Source: JAAZBG01 sp964390065 (GTDB lineage: Bacteria; Fibrobacterota; Chitinivibrionia; Chitinivibrionales; Chitinispirillaceae). Taken from it: a DNA stretch of 64,000 bases. The DNA lies in contig CAYMGX010000002.1 in assembly GCA_964390065.1 (NCBI GenBank), positions 35,427 to 99,426 of the forward strand, read 5' to 3'. Each line of letters begins with the position of its first letter. The first letter of the stretch is position 1. Of this stretch, positions 37,008 to 45,781 are shown one piece after another. Both the position numbers and the translations under genes were made by a program. A model generated the notes under the pieces. It made no database searches and was not told the origin of the DNA. It saw only the letters and a program-made list of their open reading frames with translations.

Positions 37008-37481
37008 ATGATTAATCACACCACAGTAAAACACATTGCTGCTTTTGTAGCAGCGTTCCAGCAGGTATTTGCCAATTTTTTGGAGAACAGGGACCGCGAA
37101 TTACCATCGGATTCACGTGTTGATGGGCCTGCTGGTTTTGTACTATGTGTCAGAGGTATGATTAATGGATATTTAACAGGAATCAGGATCGGTCATGAGA
37201 AATTACCGATACAAAGAGAAGAAAATCAGTATATTGCAGAAATACTGGTGAATAAATTCAATAAAAGTGTTCTTTCAGAAATTCAGCACCTTTCCATTGT
37301 TGAACTACAGGGTGACAGCTGTATTGATGATATATTATACTCATTACGTATAAACGAACCGGAAATGACCATGAAGCTTAGAGTCTATAACTACAGTCTT
37401 GAGTTTTATATGGTATCATCATTAAGTGTTAATGAGCTTTCTACCGGCAATTGTATTGTAAACAGGCATGGTAATCGTTAA
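37008..37481 (+). CDS. CheX-like protein of unknown role
   Basis: 157 aa, with AGGAGG upstream of the ATG. The layout resembles CheX-type domains: an N-terminal amphipathic helix (FVAAFQQVFANFLEN), a beta pair with Gly (GFVLCVRGMINGYLTGIRIG), a long helix (ENQYIAEILVNKFNKSVLSEI), then strands (MKLRVYNYSLEFYMVSSL). The catalytic E-x-x-N of active CheX phosphatases is not clearly present (EILVN), so it may be inactive or only structurally similar. It lies 20 bp before the histidine kinase gene and may modulate it. Confidence 0.6.
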   Translation: MINHTTVKHIAAFVAAFQQVFANFLENRDRELPSDSRVDGPAGFVLCVRGMINGYLTGIRIGHEKLPIQREENQYIAEILVNKFNKSVLSEIQHLSIVELQGDSCIDDILYSLRINEPEMTMKLRVYNYSLEFYMVSSLSVNELSTGNCIVNRHGNR

Positions 37482-37501
37482 AAAGAAAACAAACTGTTCA
37501 A

Positions 37502-39091
37502 ATGAAAAAAAGTCTGCCGGAAAAGAAACAACGCACACTATCAAAACCTGATAGTGCACACATAATGCAATCAGCAATCGCATTATCAATATCACCGGTT
37601 GCATTTGTTGACAAAGAGGATAACGTTGTTTATGTTAATAAGGCATTTCTCAGCATTTGGGGGTATTCCGGAGATGATGACATCATCGGCAGGAGTGCTG
37701 CCAGCTTCTGGGATATTCCAGGAGCACCTCAATCAATAGAACGTAAAATTCGTGAGCGTGGCGGATGGATTGGTGAATTGACCGCGTTCAGAAAGGATCG
37801 TTCAACGTTTCCTGCACAGGTTTCCGTAACGATTTTGTCAATCGCTGATGATGTCGCTGAATGCAGAATGTATACATTTGTTGATATATCAGAACGGGTA
37901 CATGCAGAGCAGGAACAGCAGCGTCTTCTTAGTGATCTTGAGGAGCGGGTCAAGGAATTAAAATGTCTTTACACAATTCTCAGTATACCTAATTCGCAGA
38001 TGTCGACACTTGAAAACATTCTTGACTACATTGTTCACTCCATTCCCGATTCGCTGCGATGGCCTCATCATGCATTTGCCCGTGTGCAGCTCGGATCACT
38101 TGATATCTGTACTGCCAATTATCAGGATGTCGCTGATTCATTTAAAATTTCATTGGAGACGGTACATGAACAAGGCATTCTTGAAGTCGGATACCGCACT
38201 ACAGGCGATGCGGCAGCTTCATTGACTTTGCTTAATGAAGAGAAGGAGATGCTGACTGCTGCATCAGGAGAAATTGCACGGCTTATTGAATATAAATGGA
38301 CAGAATCGGAACTTGTAAAAAACAGGGAAAAACTACTTCATGCAGATAAATTATCATCAATTGGTGTTCTGAGTGCAGAAATCATGCATGAAATTAATAA
38401 TCCTAATAATTTTATTGCGCTGAATAGTAAAATCGTTGCACAGGCGTGGACTGATATTATGCCAATCCTTGATGAATATTACAGGAATAATGGCGATTAT
38501 GCAGTTGCCGGACTGTCATTTGATGATGCCCGGGCAGAGATTCCGCGGTTACTTGACGGAATAAGTGAAGGAACAGAACGTATACGCGCGATAACCAGGC
38601 GGCTTCAGACGTTTATTACCCGAAAGGGTACCGCTGCGTTCACACTTTTTAATATCAATGATGCCATTGAGAAAGCAATAGAGTTTTCAAAACACCTGAT
38701 TGTTTCATCAACCGATAATTTTTCTGTTACTCTGTCAAAAGATCCGTTGATGGTTCGGGGTGATTTTTTTCAGATTCAGCAGATACTTATCAATTTTATC
38801 ACCAATGCCTGTCAGGCGCTTATAACCAAAGCTGATTCGATAGGTGTTTTTTCATTATTAAATGAGAATAGTGTTATCGTACGGGTTGAAGATACCGGTA
38901 TTGGAATTGACAGAAAAGAACTGGCACATGTAACTGATCCGTTCTATTCGACAAAAATGAGATCCGGGTGTACCGGGCTTGGTCTTTCCATTTCCAATGA
39001 TATTGCTATAAGTCATGGTGGAAAAATTCAATTAAAGTCAAGTCCGGATAATGGTACATCAGCAATACTTTTTCTCCCGGAAGTAAAATAG
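37502..39091 (+). CDS. PAS-domain histidine kinase
   Basis: 529 aa, no membrane segment, so a soluble sensor. A PAS domain (residues about 22-130, ISPVAFVDKEDNVVYVNKAF) is followed by a coiled coil. A variable region precedes the dimerisation helix, with the phospho-acceptor His296 in LSAEIMHEINNPNNF. The HATPase domain has N (NFITNACQAL), G1 (VEDTGIGI) and G2 (GCTGLGLSI) boxes. The ribosome site is weak. The response regulator gene follows after 11 bp, so this is its probable partner. Confidence 0.93.
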   Translation: MKKSLPEKKQRTLSKPDSAHIMQSAIALSISPVAFVDKEDNVVYVNKAFLSIWGYSGDDDIIGRSAASFWDIPGAPQSIERKIRERGGWIGELTAFRKDRSTFPAQVSVTILSIADDVAECRMYTFVDISERVHAEQEQQRLLSDLEERVKELKCLYTILSIPNSQMSTLENILDYIVHSIPDSLRWPHHAFARVQLGSLDICTANYQDVADSFKISLETVHEQGILEVGYRTTGDAAASLTLLNEEKEMLTAASGEIARLIEYKWTESELVKNREKLLHADKLSSIGVLSAEIMHEINNPNNFIALNSKIVAQAWTDIMPILDEYYRNNGDYAVAGLSFDDARAEIPRLLDGISEGTERIRAITRRLQTFITRKGTAAFTLFNINDAIEKAIEFSKHLIVSSTDNFSVTLSKDPLMVRGDFFQIQQILINFITNACQALITKADSIGVFSLLNENSVIVRVEDTGIGIDRKELAHVTDPFYSTKMRSGCTGLGLSISNDIAISHGGKIQLKSSPDNGTSAILFLPEVK

Positions 39092-39102
39092 GAAAGGATG
39101 CT

Positions 39103-40539
39103 ATGAATACTTCAAAATTTCCGTCAACACCGATTCTGGTTGTTGATGACGAGGAGCAGTTTCTCTATTCCATATCGATAACGTTCAAGGCTCATGGCAT
39201 TACGAATATACAAACCTGTTCCAGAGGTGATGCTGCAAGAATGCACATCATGTCAATGGCTTATTCCGTAATATTACTGGATATAAATCTACCCGACTGC
39301 AGCGGGCTTGAGTTACTTGAGTTTGTACTCGAAAGGTCGCCTGACACACCGGTAATAATGATTACTGCATTAAATCAGGCGCATACCGCAGTTGATTGTA
39401 TTAAAAAAGGTGCAATTGACTATCTTGTCAAGCCACTGGATACAGAACGGCTTGTTGCATGTGTAAAAAATGCGCTTGCTCGGAAAGATCTTACCTGTGA
39501 AAATGAAGCACTCAAGGGGTATTTACTGGGTAATACATTGCAACGCCCTGATGTATTTAAAAAAATAGTCACCGGTAATAAAAAAATGAATGCATTGTTT
39601 CAATACATTGAAGCAATAGCAGGAACACCGTTTCCGGTTTTAATCACCGGAGAGACTGGTGTAGGGAAAGAACTTATTGCTCAGGCAATACATGATTTGA
39701 GTGGCCGGAAAGGGCTTTTTGTTCCGGTGAATGTCGGAGGCATTGATGACACAACATTTTCAGATACACTTTTTGGTCATGTAAAAGGAGCATATACCGG
39801 TGCTGACTCAGTCCGTCAGGGAATTATCGAACGTGCCGCAAACGGAACATTGTTTCTGGATGAAATAGGAGACTTGACAAAAGTGTCCCAGATAAAATTG
39901 CTGCGTGTTTTACAGAATCGTGATTATCTGCCTCTTGGTTCCGATATTGCAAAGCTTGCAACTGTCCGGCTCGTGGTTGCAACCAATAAGGATATAAGTG
40001 AATTAGCTGATCCAGCGGTTTTCAGAAGTGATCTGTATCACAGATTGCGAACACACCACATTGCTATTCCACCACTGCGTGAACGAATGGATGATATTTC
40101 GCTTCTTGTTAACTATTTCCTTCAGGAGGCAGCAGATGTTTTAGGCAAATCAAAACCCGATGCTCCACCAGAACTTATTTCCCTGCTTTCCTCATATGAT
40201 TTCCCTGGTAATGTACGGGAATTGCGTGCACTGGTTTTTGATACAGTTGCTATCGAGCAGTCAAAAATGATTTCGCTGGATGTTTTCAGATCAAGAATCC
40301 CGGTTTCTGATAGTGTCAAGCAAAGAAGGGCTGTTGTGTTGAGTCAAAGCTGTCAGGCACCGGGCGGATTTGGTGACACGCTGCCAACGATAAAATGTGC
40401 TACACAGGCATTGATTGCAGAGGCGCTTGCCCGGTCAAACGGCAATCAAAATGCCGCAGCGAAACTATTGGGAATAACACCTCAGGCTTTAAGCAGGCGT
40501 CTCAAACATATGAATAGTAAAAAAACAGTATCTGATTAG
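39103..40539 (+). CDS. NtrC-family sigma-54 response regulator
   Basis: 478 aa in three parts. The receiver domain has phospho-acceptor Asp60 (VILLDINLPD). The AAA+ domain has Walker A GETGVGKE (183-190), the sigma-54 contact loop GAYTGA (229-234, Tyr replacing the usual Phe) and Walker B TLFLDEIGD (Asp253, Glu254). A Fis-type HTH follows at the C-terminus (GNQNAAAKLLGITPQALSRRLKHM). It activates sigma-54 promoters when phosphorylated, presumably by the preceding kinase. The match at 40705-40721 is a candidate target. Confidence 0.95.
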   Translation: MNTSKFPSTPILVVDDEEQFLYSISITFKAHGITNIQTCSRGDAARMHIMSMAYSVILLDINLPDCSGLELLEFVLERSPDTPVIMITALNQAHTAVDCIKKGAIDYLVKPLDTERLVACVKNALARKDLTCENEALKGYLLGNTLQRPDVFKKIVTGNKKMNALFQYIEAIAGTPFPVLITGETGVGKELIAQAIHDLSGRKGLFVPVNVGGIDDTTFSDTLFGHVKGAYTGADSVRQGIIERAANGTLFLDEIGDLTKVSQIKLLRVLQNRDYLPLGSDIAKLATVRLVVATNKDISELADPAVFRSDLYHRLRTHHIAIPPLRERMDDISLLVNYFLQEAADVLGKSKPDAPPELISLLSSYDFPGNVRELRALVFDTVAIEQSKMISLDVFRSRIPVSDSVKQRRAVVLSQSCQAPGGFGDTLPTIKCATQALIAEALARSNGNQNAAAKLLGITPQALSRRLKHMNSKKTVSD

Positions 40540-40704
40540 TACTATCAGTTTCTGTTACAGTAATCAATATATGATGATTTTTACTCACCACCAACGTCAA
40601 CAAATGATGATACTTTTTGTGTCTTTCCGGTAATTGGTTGCTGTTAATGATGCGTTTCGTTAATAACGGCTTGTAAATCAGGGCGTTACTGAAATTTAAA
40701 GCGT

Positions 40705-40721
40705 CTGGCATGGAAATCGCT
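40705..40721 (+). promoter_or_regulatory. Sigma-54 promoter
   Basis: CTGGCATGGAAATCGCT has GG and GC separated by exactly ten bases and matches 11 of 13 consensus positions (YTGGCACG-N4-TTGCW). Predicted start near 40732, leaving a 37-nt leader to the next gene. It lies directly after the sigma-54 activator gene. Confidence 0.7.
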
Positions 40722-40768
40722 TTCTTATAACAGGGAAGAATAATTTCTAACTGATGAAAGGGGTATTC

Positions 40769-41122
40769 ATGAAAACATTTAATGGAACAAAATCGTTCTG
40801 GATTAATGAAAGTGGAAAACGGCAATATTGTAATGCTGTTGTTTCTTTTATCTCTGGTTCTTTGATGCAAGTCAAATTGTTTCAACATAATCAGTTTGAG
40901 TATGATGGTTTGTTAAGTACACATGACCATTTGCACTATTCAGGACGAATACATATTTCTGGAAATGAGTGTTCAGTTTCATGCAAATGTTTTATGATGC
41001 CGCCAAGAATGCTGTTGTTTGGTGAGTGGAAAAAAGGAGGCACTGTGCATGAATTTTGTGTACATGCAAATGTAAAGGAACGGATCAACAGCGTTCACTC
41101 AATGATACCACCAGCAGCATGA
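40769..41122 (+). CDS. Small beta-rich protein, paralogue of 42197-42529
   Basis: 117 aa from ATG 40769, 5 bases after AAAGGGG; ATG 40754 is less supported. No signal peptide, no recognised family. Its core aligns with the 42197 product: F-Q-x-N-Q-x-E-Y-D-G-L-L-S-T-H-D-H-L-H-Y-S-G here against the corresponding Y-K-Q-G-D-E-E-M-Y-R-L-T-S-N-D-G-I-R-F-T-G, then LFGEWKKGG against LAGSWKSGG. Likely an anti-parallel beta sandwich. First gene downstream of the sigma-54 promoter. Confidence 0.72.
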   Translation: MKTFNGTKSFWINESGKRQYCNAVVSFISGSLMQVKLFQHNQFEYDGLLSTHDHLHYSGRIHISGNECSVSCKCFMMPPRMLLFGEWKKGGTVHEFCVHANVKERINSVHSMIPPAA

Positions 41123-41182
41123 CGTACTGATTCGTTTCTATTAGGATAGTAGATTCGTTTTTTTAGAGAAAAGAGATACGCA

Positions 41183-42160
41183 ATGAATCGTATTGAACTG
41201 TGGACTGCAAGCGAACTGGTAATTGTTGATGCTATTGTAGCACATGTAGAAAATTCAGGATTGACAAGTTTAAAAGAACAGATAGATGAGAGTCTCAAAG
41301 CGCTTGAATATCAGGCGCAGGCGCTTTCGTTATATCCATCACTGCTTCAATCTAACAGATTGGGTGACAGCGAAAGAAATCTTCAAACACTTGTAACTGT
41401 TCTTCTGGAAAGATATAAAGATGATGACATCTTTGTACTTCCAACAAAAGCTATTCTCAGCAGGAGTTTTGAGATTGGTAAAATAAACTTTCTCTACATG
41501 CTCTATCATGCATGTTCGTTGCTTAAGGATCATACTGTAACCATAAAGGAAGATACATATGATGCAATAAGTTTGAAGATTATTTCAGTAATGACAGAAC
41601 GTGTCCTGCTCGATCTGCTTAGTGATGTCAACCGGGATCATGTACGTGTAACTGCAGCGACAACCCTTGCAGAGTTGTGGGAGGGCAGAATTACTCCGGA
41701 GTCAATATTATTCAATCCGGAATTGCGAAGCATGTGGCTGATACGAAAAACTATTACGCCGGTTTTTGGTACATTACTTGGTACCCATGAGTACTTTTCT
41801 TTATTCAGGAACGCGGATGAAAACTGTCGTCGTTACATTACCTATTCGACTTCGGTTCCTGATGAGATGTTTGCACTTGAGGAATTTTTATTTGGATTGA
41901 CATTTGAGGAGTTGTATGCTGCAAAGAATGAACTGAACAGGCAGGGGCGATCGCTGTTTAACAAGGATGATATGGCTGGAATTGTCGGACATAAATCACT
42001 TTTTTTTATGAATACAGACCAGAATCCTGATCCGATCGAACTTTACAGATTTTATAATCATCGTCGCAATAAAGCTGCAGCCAGAAGAGAATTAAAGCAT
42101 ACCGGGCCAACAAGAACTTTTGAGGAGAACCTAATGGCTTTTTTCCTTTCTGAAATGTAA
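41183..42160 (+). CDS. Conserved-looking protein of unknown function (325 aa)
   Basis: A soluble, predominantly helical, acidic protein without signal peptide or recognised motif. It has features of an all-alpha scaffold (LKEQIDESLKALEYQAQALSL, RDHVRVTAATTLAELWEG). It lies between two small paralogues at 60-bp and 36-bp spacing, in the same orientation. Joint expression from the sigma-54 promoter is likely. The central DVNRDHVRVTAATTLAEL could be a binding surface, but nothing more can be said. Confidence 0.7.
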   Translation: MNRIELWTASELVIVDAIVAHVENSGLTSLKEQIDESLKALEYQAQALSLYPSLLQSNRLGDSERNLQTLVTVLLERYKDDDIFVLPTKAILSRSFEIGKINFLYMLYHACSLLKDHTVTIKEDTYDAISLKIISVMTERVLLDLLSDVNRDHVRVTAATTLAELWEGRITPESILFNPELRSMWLIRKTITPVFGTLLGTHEYFSLFRNADENCRRYITYSTSVPDEMFALEEFLFGLTFEELYAAKNELNRQGRSLFNKDDMAGIVGHKSLFFMNTDQNPDPIELYRFYNHRRNKAAARRELKHTGPTRTFEENLMAFFLSEM

Positions 42161-42196
42161 TCTTTGTTTTAAAAACTATTATAAGGAGCATGTAAA

Positions 42197-42529
42197 ATGG
42201 CACAAATCGTTAAAAATTGTGTAGGCCGGATTGATGTTGAAAAATCATATTATATGAGTTTTGATGGCAAGCGGTGTGCTTGTACAATTCCGGAACTTTA
42301 TATCGATGATACTTCCGCACAAATGCTGGTACAGTACAAACAGGGTGATGAAGAGATGTATCGCCTTACATCCAATGATGGTATACGGTTTACCGGGAAG
42401 ATGGGTACTGATGATGACAGCAGGGTTGATTTCGAAAAATGGGAAAATAACAGTGCTATCTTACTTGCCGGAAGCTGGAAGAGTGGTGGTCGGGAAGGGG
42501 AGTGGTACATTGAGGGAACATCGGAATAA
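42197..42529 (+). CDS. Small beta-rich protein, paralogue of 40769-41122
   Basis: 110 aa with AAGGAG 8 bases before the ATG. Predicted strands: SYYMSFDGKRCACTIPELYI, AQMLVQYKQGDEEMYRLTS, SRVDFEKWE, AILLAGSWKSGGREGEWYIE. The last segment is the most alike in both paralogues. No signal peptide or catalytic motif. Two diverged copies flanking the 325-aa protein suggest subunits of one complex or binding partners. Confidence 0.72.
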   Translation: MAQIVKNCVGRIDVEKSYYMSFDGKRCACTIPELYIDDTSAQMLVQYKQGDEEMYRLTSNDGIRFTGKMGTDDDSRVDFEKWENNSAILLAGSWKSGGREGEWYIEGTSE

Positions 42530-42650
42530 TGCCTGCTGAAAACGGCATTGCTTTACTGGAAGGCATTTGTGTGGCACCTTTATCACTAAAGCAATCAGTG
42601 AACCAGTTTGGATCATACGTAATAAACTTTTTAATTTCAGAGGGAATGCA

Positions 42651-43211
42651 ATGCAAACAAAATTCGCTGTGTTTTTGGATCAGAACGGTACTCTTTTTGA
42701 TGAGTCCAACGGGGAATATGCACCGGTAACAAGTGAATCCTTTTTCCCCGGTACAATACAGACTTTACAAAAAATCCAGCGGGCGGGCGTTTTGCTGTTC
42801 ATTGTAACAAATCAATCATCAGTTGGTCTTGGACTGATAGAAAAAGAATTTGCCCAACGGTTTAATGATGATATCCGGAGAGTTCTCGGAAACGCTGGCA
42901 TTACAATACAGGAAACGTTCAGTTGTATGCATACCAGAGCAGAGAACTGTTGCTGCAGGAAACCACAACCATATTTTCTCAAGCTGGCTTCAGAAAAATA
43001 TGGTGTCAGCCTTGCGGATTCTTTTGTCATTGGTGATCATCCACATGACGTAGAGCTTGCGGATAATGCCGGTGCTACCGGGCTTTATGTGTTAACCGGC
43101 CATGGAACGAAACATCGTGGTGAATTGACAAAACCGTACTTTGTTTTCCAGAGGGTCTCTGATGCTCTGGAATATATTTATAAGACACAGATTTTCTTTG
43201 AATCTGTTTAA
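42651..43211 (+). CDS. GmhB-like HAD phosphatase with altered active site
   Basis: 186 aa from ATG 42651 (AGGGA 5 bases upstream); the frame begins at 42567 without support. The layout is that of D-glycero-D-manno-heptose-1,7-bisphosphate phosphatase/HisB-N: nucleophile motif FLDQNGTLF, TNQSS, a Cys/His zinc loop CMHTRAENCCCRKP, and GDHPHDVELADNAG. The second acidic residue of D-x-D is Asn12 (AAC) instead of Asp, the general acid/base of the family. Activity may be reduced or changed. Last gene of the cassette. Confidence 0.8.
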   Translation: MQTKFAVFLDQNGTLFDESNGEYAPVTSESFFPGTIQTLQKIQRAGVLLFIVTNQSSVGLGLIEKEFAQRFNDDIRRVLGNAGITIQETFSCMHTRAENCCCRKPQPYFLKLASEKYGVSLADSFVIGDHPHDVELADNAGATGLYVLTGHGTKHRGELTKPYFVFQRVSDALEYIYKTQIFFESV

Positions 43212-43415
43212 CCAGGATTGTCCAACAGATTAGCAGGATTCACAATTTTCTATTGGACATTCCGTGTTGAATTATTTTTACATCCTAATATTAACGATAA
43301 TAGGTGTATTATGATAGCTCACCGGTCGCAGATGATGTGTTACTATAACAATTGCGAAACGGTGGCGTGCTAATCGATTGAACATGTCAGGTCAAACAGC
43401 AGAATGTGGTTGCGC

Positions 43416-44909
43416 CTATGTTACCTCGGCAAGATACAGAATATTCTCCTCACCAATAAGAGCCTCGAAGATCTCCTCATTATGCGAGATCATGAGTATT
43501 GCGGTGCCGTTCATACGTAATTGATTTAACAGCTCAAGCACTTTCTTTACGTTAACAAAATCAAGTCCGTTCAGTGGTTCATCAAAGATGACAAGATCGG
43601 TATTGAGCGCCAGGGTGCGCAGCAGATTGAGCCGCTGTTTCTGACCACCGCTTAAAAATGCGGTTTTTTTGTGTTTGATAGCCTCGATAGTCTTTGGTGT
43701 AAAGAGCTGGCCAAGCAATGTGTCAAGATCACCCTGCATCCGCCCCCGCAGACCATCAAAAGTCTCCTTGACCGTTGCCTGAAGATTCAATGATTCATCG
43801 GCGTGCTGAAAAACCATACCTGCCTGTTTACCCCAGACATGCTTTGTCCATGCCGACTGATGTGTCTTTGTGGAGTAGTTTTTTCCACATAATTTCATTG
43901 AGAATGAGTCTGCTTTGTAAATACCAAGAATAATTTTTGCAATGGTTGTTTTCCCGACCCCGCTTGGCGCTTTCAGATAAACAACACTGCCTTTATTAAT
44001 TATCAACGGTGATGGCTGTGTGAGTTCCCTGTCCTGATAAATTCTCAGGTTGCGGGAAAATATTGAAAAATCTGATCCGAATTCAAGCACCGGTTTATTT
44101 TGTAAACTATTTTGGACGCTGCTCCATCGTGATGAGTTTAGCCACGATAGATAGTTATCCGGCGAGAAGTCATCAACGCGTACCTCTGTCGTGTCAACCC
44201 GCGAGAGCTCTTTGAAATGAATGTAGGGAACAAGCGAGCGGTACTGGTTGTAAATCTCACTGATTATTGAATAGTCATGAGTTATGATTACCGCAGTAAA
44301 CTGTCGCTTACAATATCTGTCAAGCAGCAGTCTAAGGAAAAGGTTTCTGTATCTGTTGTCAAGACTGCCCGTAGGTTCATCAAAAACAAAATAGGTTGAC
44401 AGATCACGATCGTTCAGACCAATCAGTGCCTGAATTTTCTTAAATGCCATCGCAAGCAGGATTCGCTGCTTCTCACCACCGCTTGGACGATATGGTTTTG
44501 GATATACATCAAGAATTGTATCAAGCGCATCCTCGTTTGAATGCTGCCAGAGGTATTCAAGAATGTCGCGTTCATTGCCACAGTCAAGACTTCCCTCATT
44601 GAGCTGTTCAGAAATTTTCATTAAGGGATTAAGGTGCGATGATGGTTCCTGGAAGACAAAAAAACTATTTGCACGTGATTCTGTCAGCCACTTACTTTTT
44701 AGATGATCTGCATAGGGCGTATCATTGATTGTTACGGCAAGCTCTGAAGTGTCAAGCAGCCCATAGAGCGCTTTAGAAATGAGTGATTTCCCAATGCCTG
44801 ATTCTCCAAATAGAAATGTAATATGATTATCGTAGACAGGGTAATCCTTTATTGATACGATGGTTCTGTCTGGTGTAGCAACGTTGACAGAAAAATTATA
44901 CACGTTCAT
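43416..44909 (-). CDS. Double ABC ATPase of a Dpp/Opp-type transporter
   Basis: About 497 aa containing two complete ATPase domains in one chain, equivalent to DppD plus DppF. The first has Walker A GESGIGKS (35-42), signature PSGGEKQR (about 140) and FDEPTGSLD. The second has Walker A APSGVGKT (about 315), signature LSGGQKQR (about 420) and FDEPLNGLD. The start at 44909 overlaps the upstream permease stop by 4 bases (ATGA). It provides ATP hydrolysis for the two permeases encoded just upstream. Confidence 0.93.
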   Translation of the reverse strand: MNVYNFSVNVATPDRTIVSIKDYPVYDNHITFLFGESGIGKSLISKALYGLLDTSELAVTINDTPYADHLKSKWLTESRANSFFVFQEPSSHLNPLMKISEQLNEGSLDCGNERDILEYLWQHSNEDALDTILDVYPKPYRPSGGEKQRILLAMAFKKIQALIGLNDRDLSTYFVFDEPTGSLDNRYRNLFLRLLLDRYCKRQFTAVIITHDYSIISEIYNQYRSLVPYIHFKELSRVDTTEVRVDDFSPDNYLSWLNSSRWSSVQNSLQNKPVLEFGSDFSIFSRNLRIYQDRELTQPSPLIINKGSVVYLKAPSGVGKTTIAKIILGIYKADSFSMKLCGKNYSTKTHQSAWTKHVWGKQAGMVFQHADESLNLQATVKETFDGLRGRMQGDLDTLLGQLFTPKTIEAIKHKKTAFLSGGQKQRLNLLRTLALNTDLVIFDEPLNGLDFVNVKKVLELLNQLRMNGTAILMISHNEEIFEALIGEENILYLAEVT

Positions 44910-45781
44910 AGCTTGTGCCTTTCTGCATATCCATTTGCGATATGATAGATACACATGAGAGAAAATACTATCAGAAAAGCAACTGTCACTCCAAGGAGGT
45001 GTCCAAAGAAAAGATTTGGAAAATACATTGGATTTGTCAATGTGTTACCGATTGCAAGAATATCCTGTTTGCTATCGATTTTTGCAAGCAGACTGCCAAG
45101 GGTAACCGGAAGCGTTACCGCATTTACCTGTGTTGACAAACCAACCGATATGATGAAATCTACACTGCACTGAAGAAATATGGCGCTGCCGAAAATTGAA
45201 ATGAGTTTATTGAATATATGAATGCGGCTGTTTTTCCATAGAATGTCGAAGTTAATAATGCGATGCTCTGCGATGCCGCATACCTGCATGGCGTTATAGA
45301 AGTCAAGTTTGCGAAAATGATCAATCCGGTCCCTCATAAGATCAATCAGTTCATTGACAATGAAAAGGCTCATACTAAAAGCCATAAGCGGAAACAGGAA
45401 AATGGTGCTGGTTATTGCTCCGCTTGTGATCAATGATGCAATCGCGATATAGGTTAGAAGTACGCCGATAATCTGAGGTATGGAACGAAGCAGATTAAGA
45501 ATGAACATGATTGACATATAGCCGGCTTTACCTTTACTTTTTCCAAGGTAGTGAAGCAGCAGCGTGAATACCCATCCCAATACAAGGGTGAATACAACGA
45601 CAAAACATGCAATTGTAAATGTATTGATGAAACCGGTTATAACTTTTTGCAATGCCGGTTTGTTAAGAAACAGATAATCCCAGATAGCCACAACAATCAT
45701 GATAACAAGCCAGATAAGCGCCCATCGTTTATCTTTTTCGTTCAGTATAGTCTGAAAAAAAGAGTGTTTACCTGTTTTCAT
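44906..45781 (-). CDS. ABC transporter permease (DppC-like)
   Basis: 291 aa, six predicted membrane segments. A binding-protein-dependent permease core is seen (VFTLVLGWVFTLLLHYLG, RSIPQIIGVLLTYIA), and the coupling loop is probably near FYNAMQVCGIAEHRIINF. It overlaps the upstream permease by 14 bases and the ATPase by 4, a tight operon. Divergent from standard DppC. Confidence 0.85.
   Translation of the reverse strand: MKTGKHSFFQTILNEKDKRWALIWLVIMIVVAIWDYLFLNKPALQKVITGFINTFTIACFVVVFTLVLGWVFTLLLHYLGKSKGKAGYMSIMFILNLLRSIPQIIGVLLTYIAIASLITSGAITSTIFLFPLMAFSMSLFIVNELIDLMRDRIDHFRKLDFYNAMQVCGIAEHRIINFDILWKNSRIHIFNKLISIFGSAIFLQCSVDFIISVGLSTQVNAVTLPVTLGSLLAKIDSKQDILAIGNTLTNPMYFPNLFFGHLLGVTVAFLIVFSLMCIYHIANGYAERHKL

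Noticed and set aside
42572..42590. TGGCAC resembling a sigma-54 -24 box before the phosphatase gene
   Set aside because: No GC at the required ten-base distance (AC instead).
43219..43259. 7-bp inverted repeat TGTCCAA/TTGGACA between convergent genes
   Set aside because: The loop is 27 nt and no T-tract follows; too weak to call a terminator.
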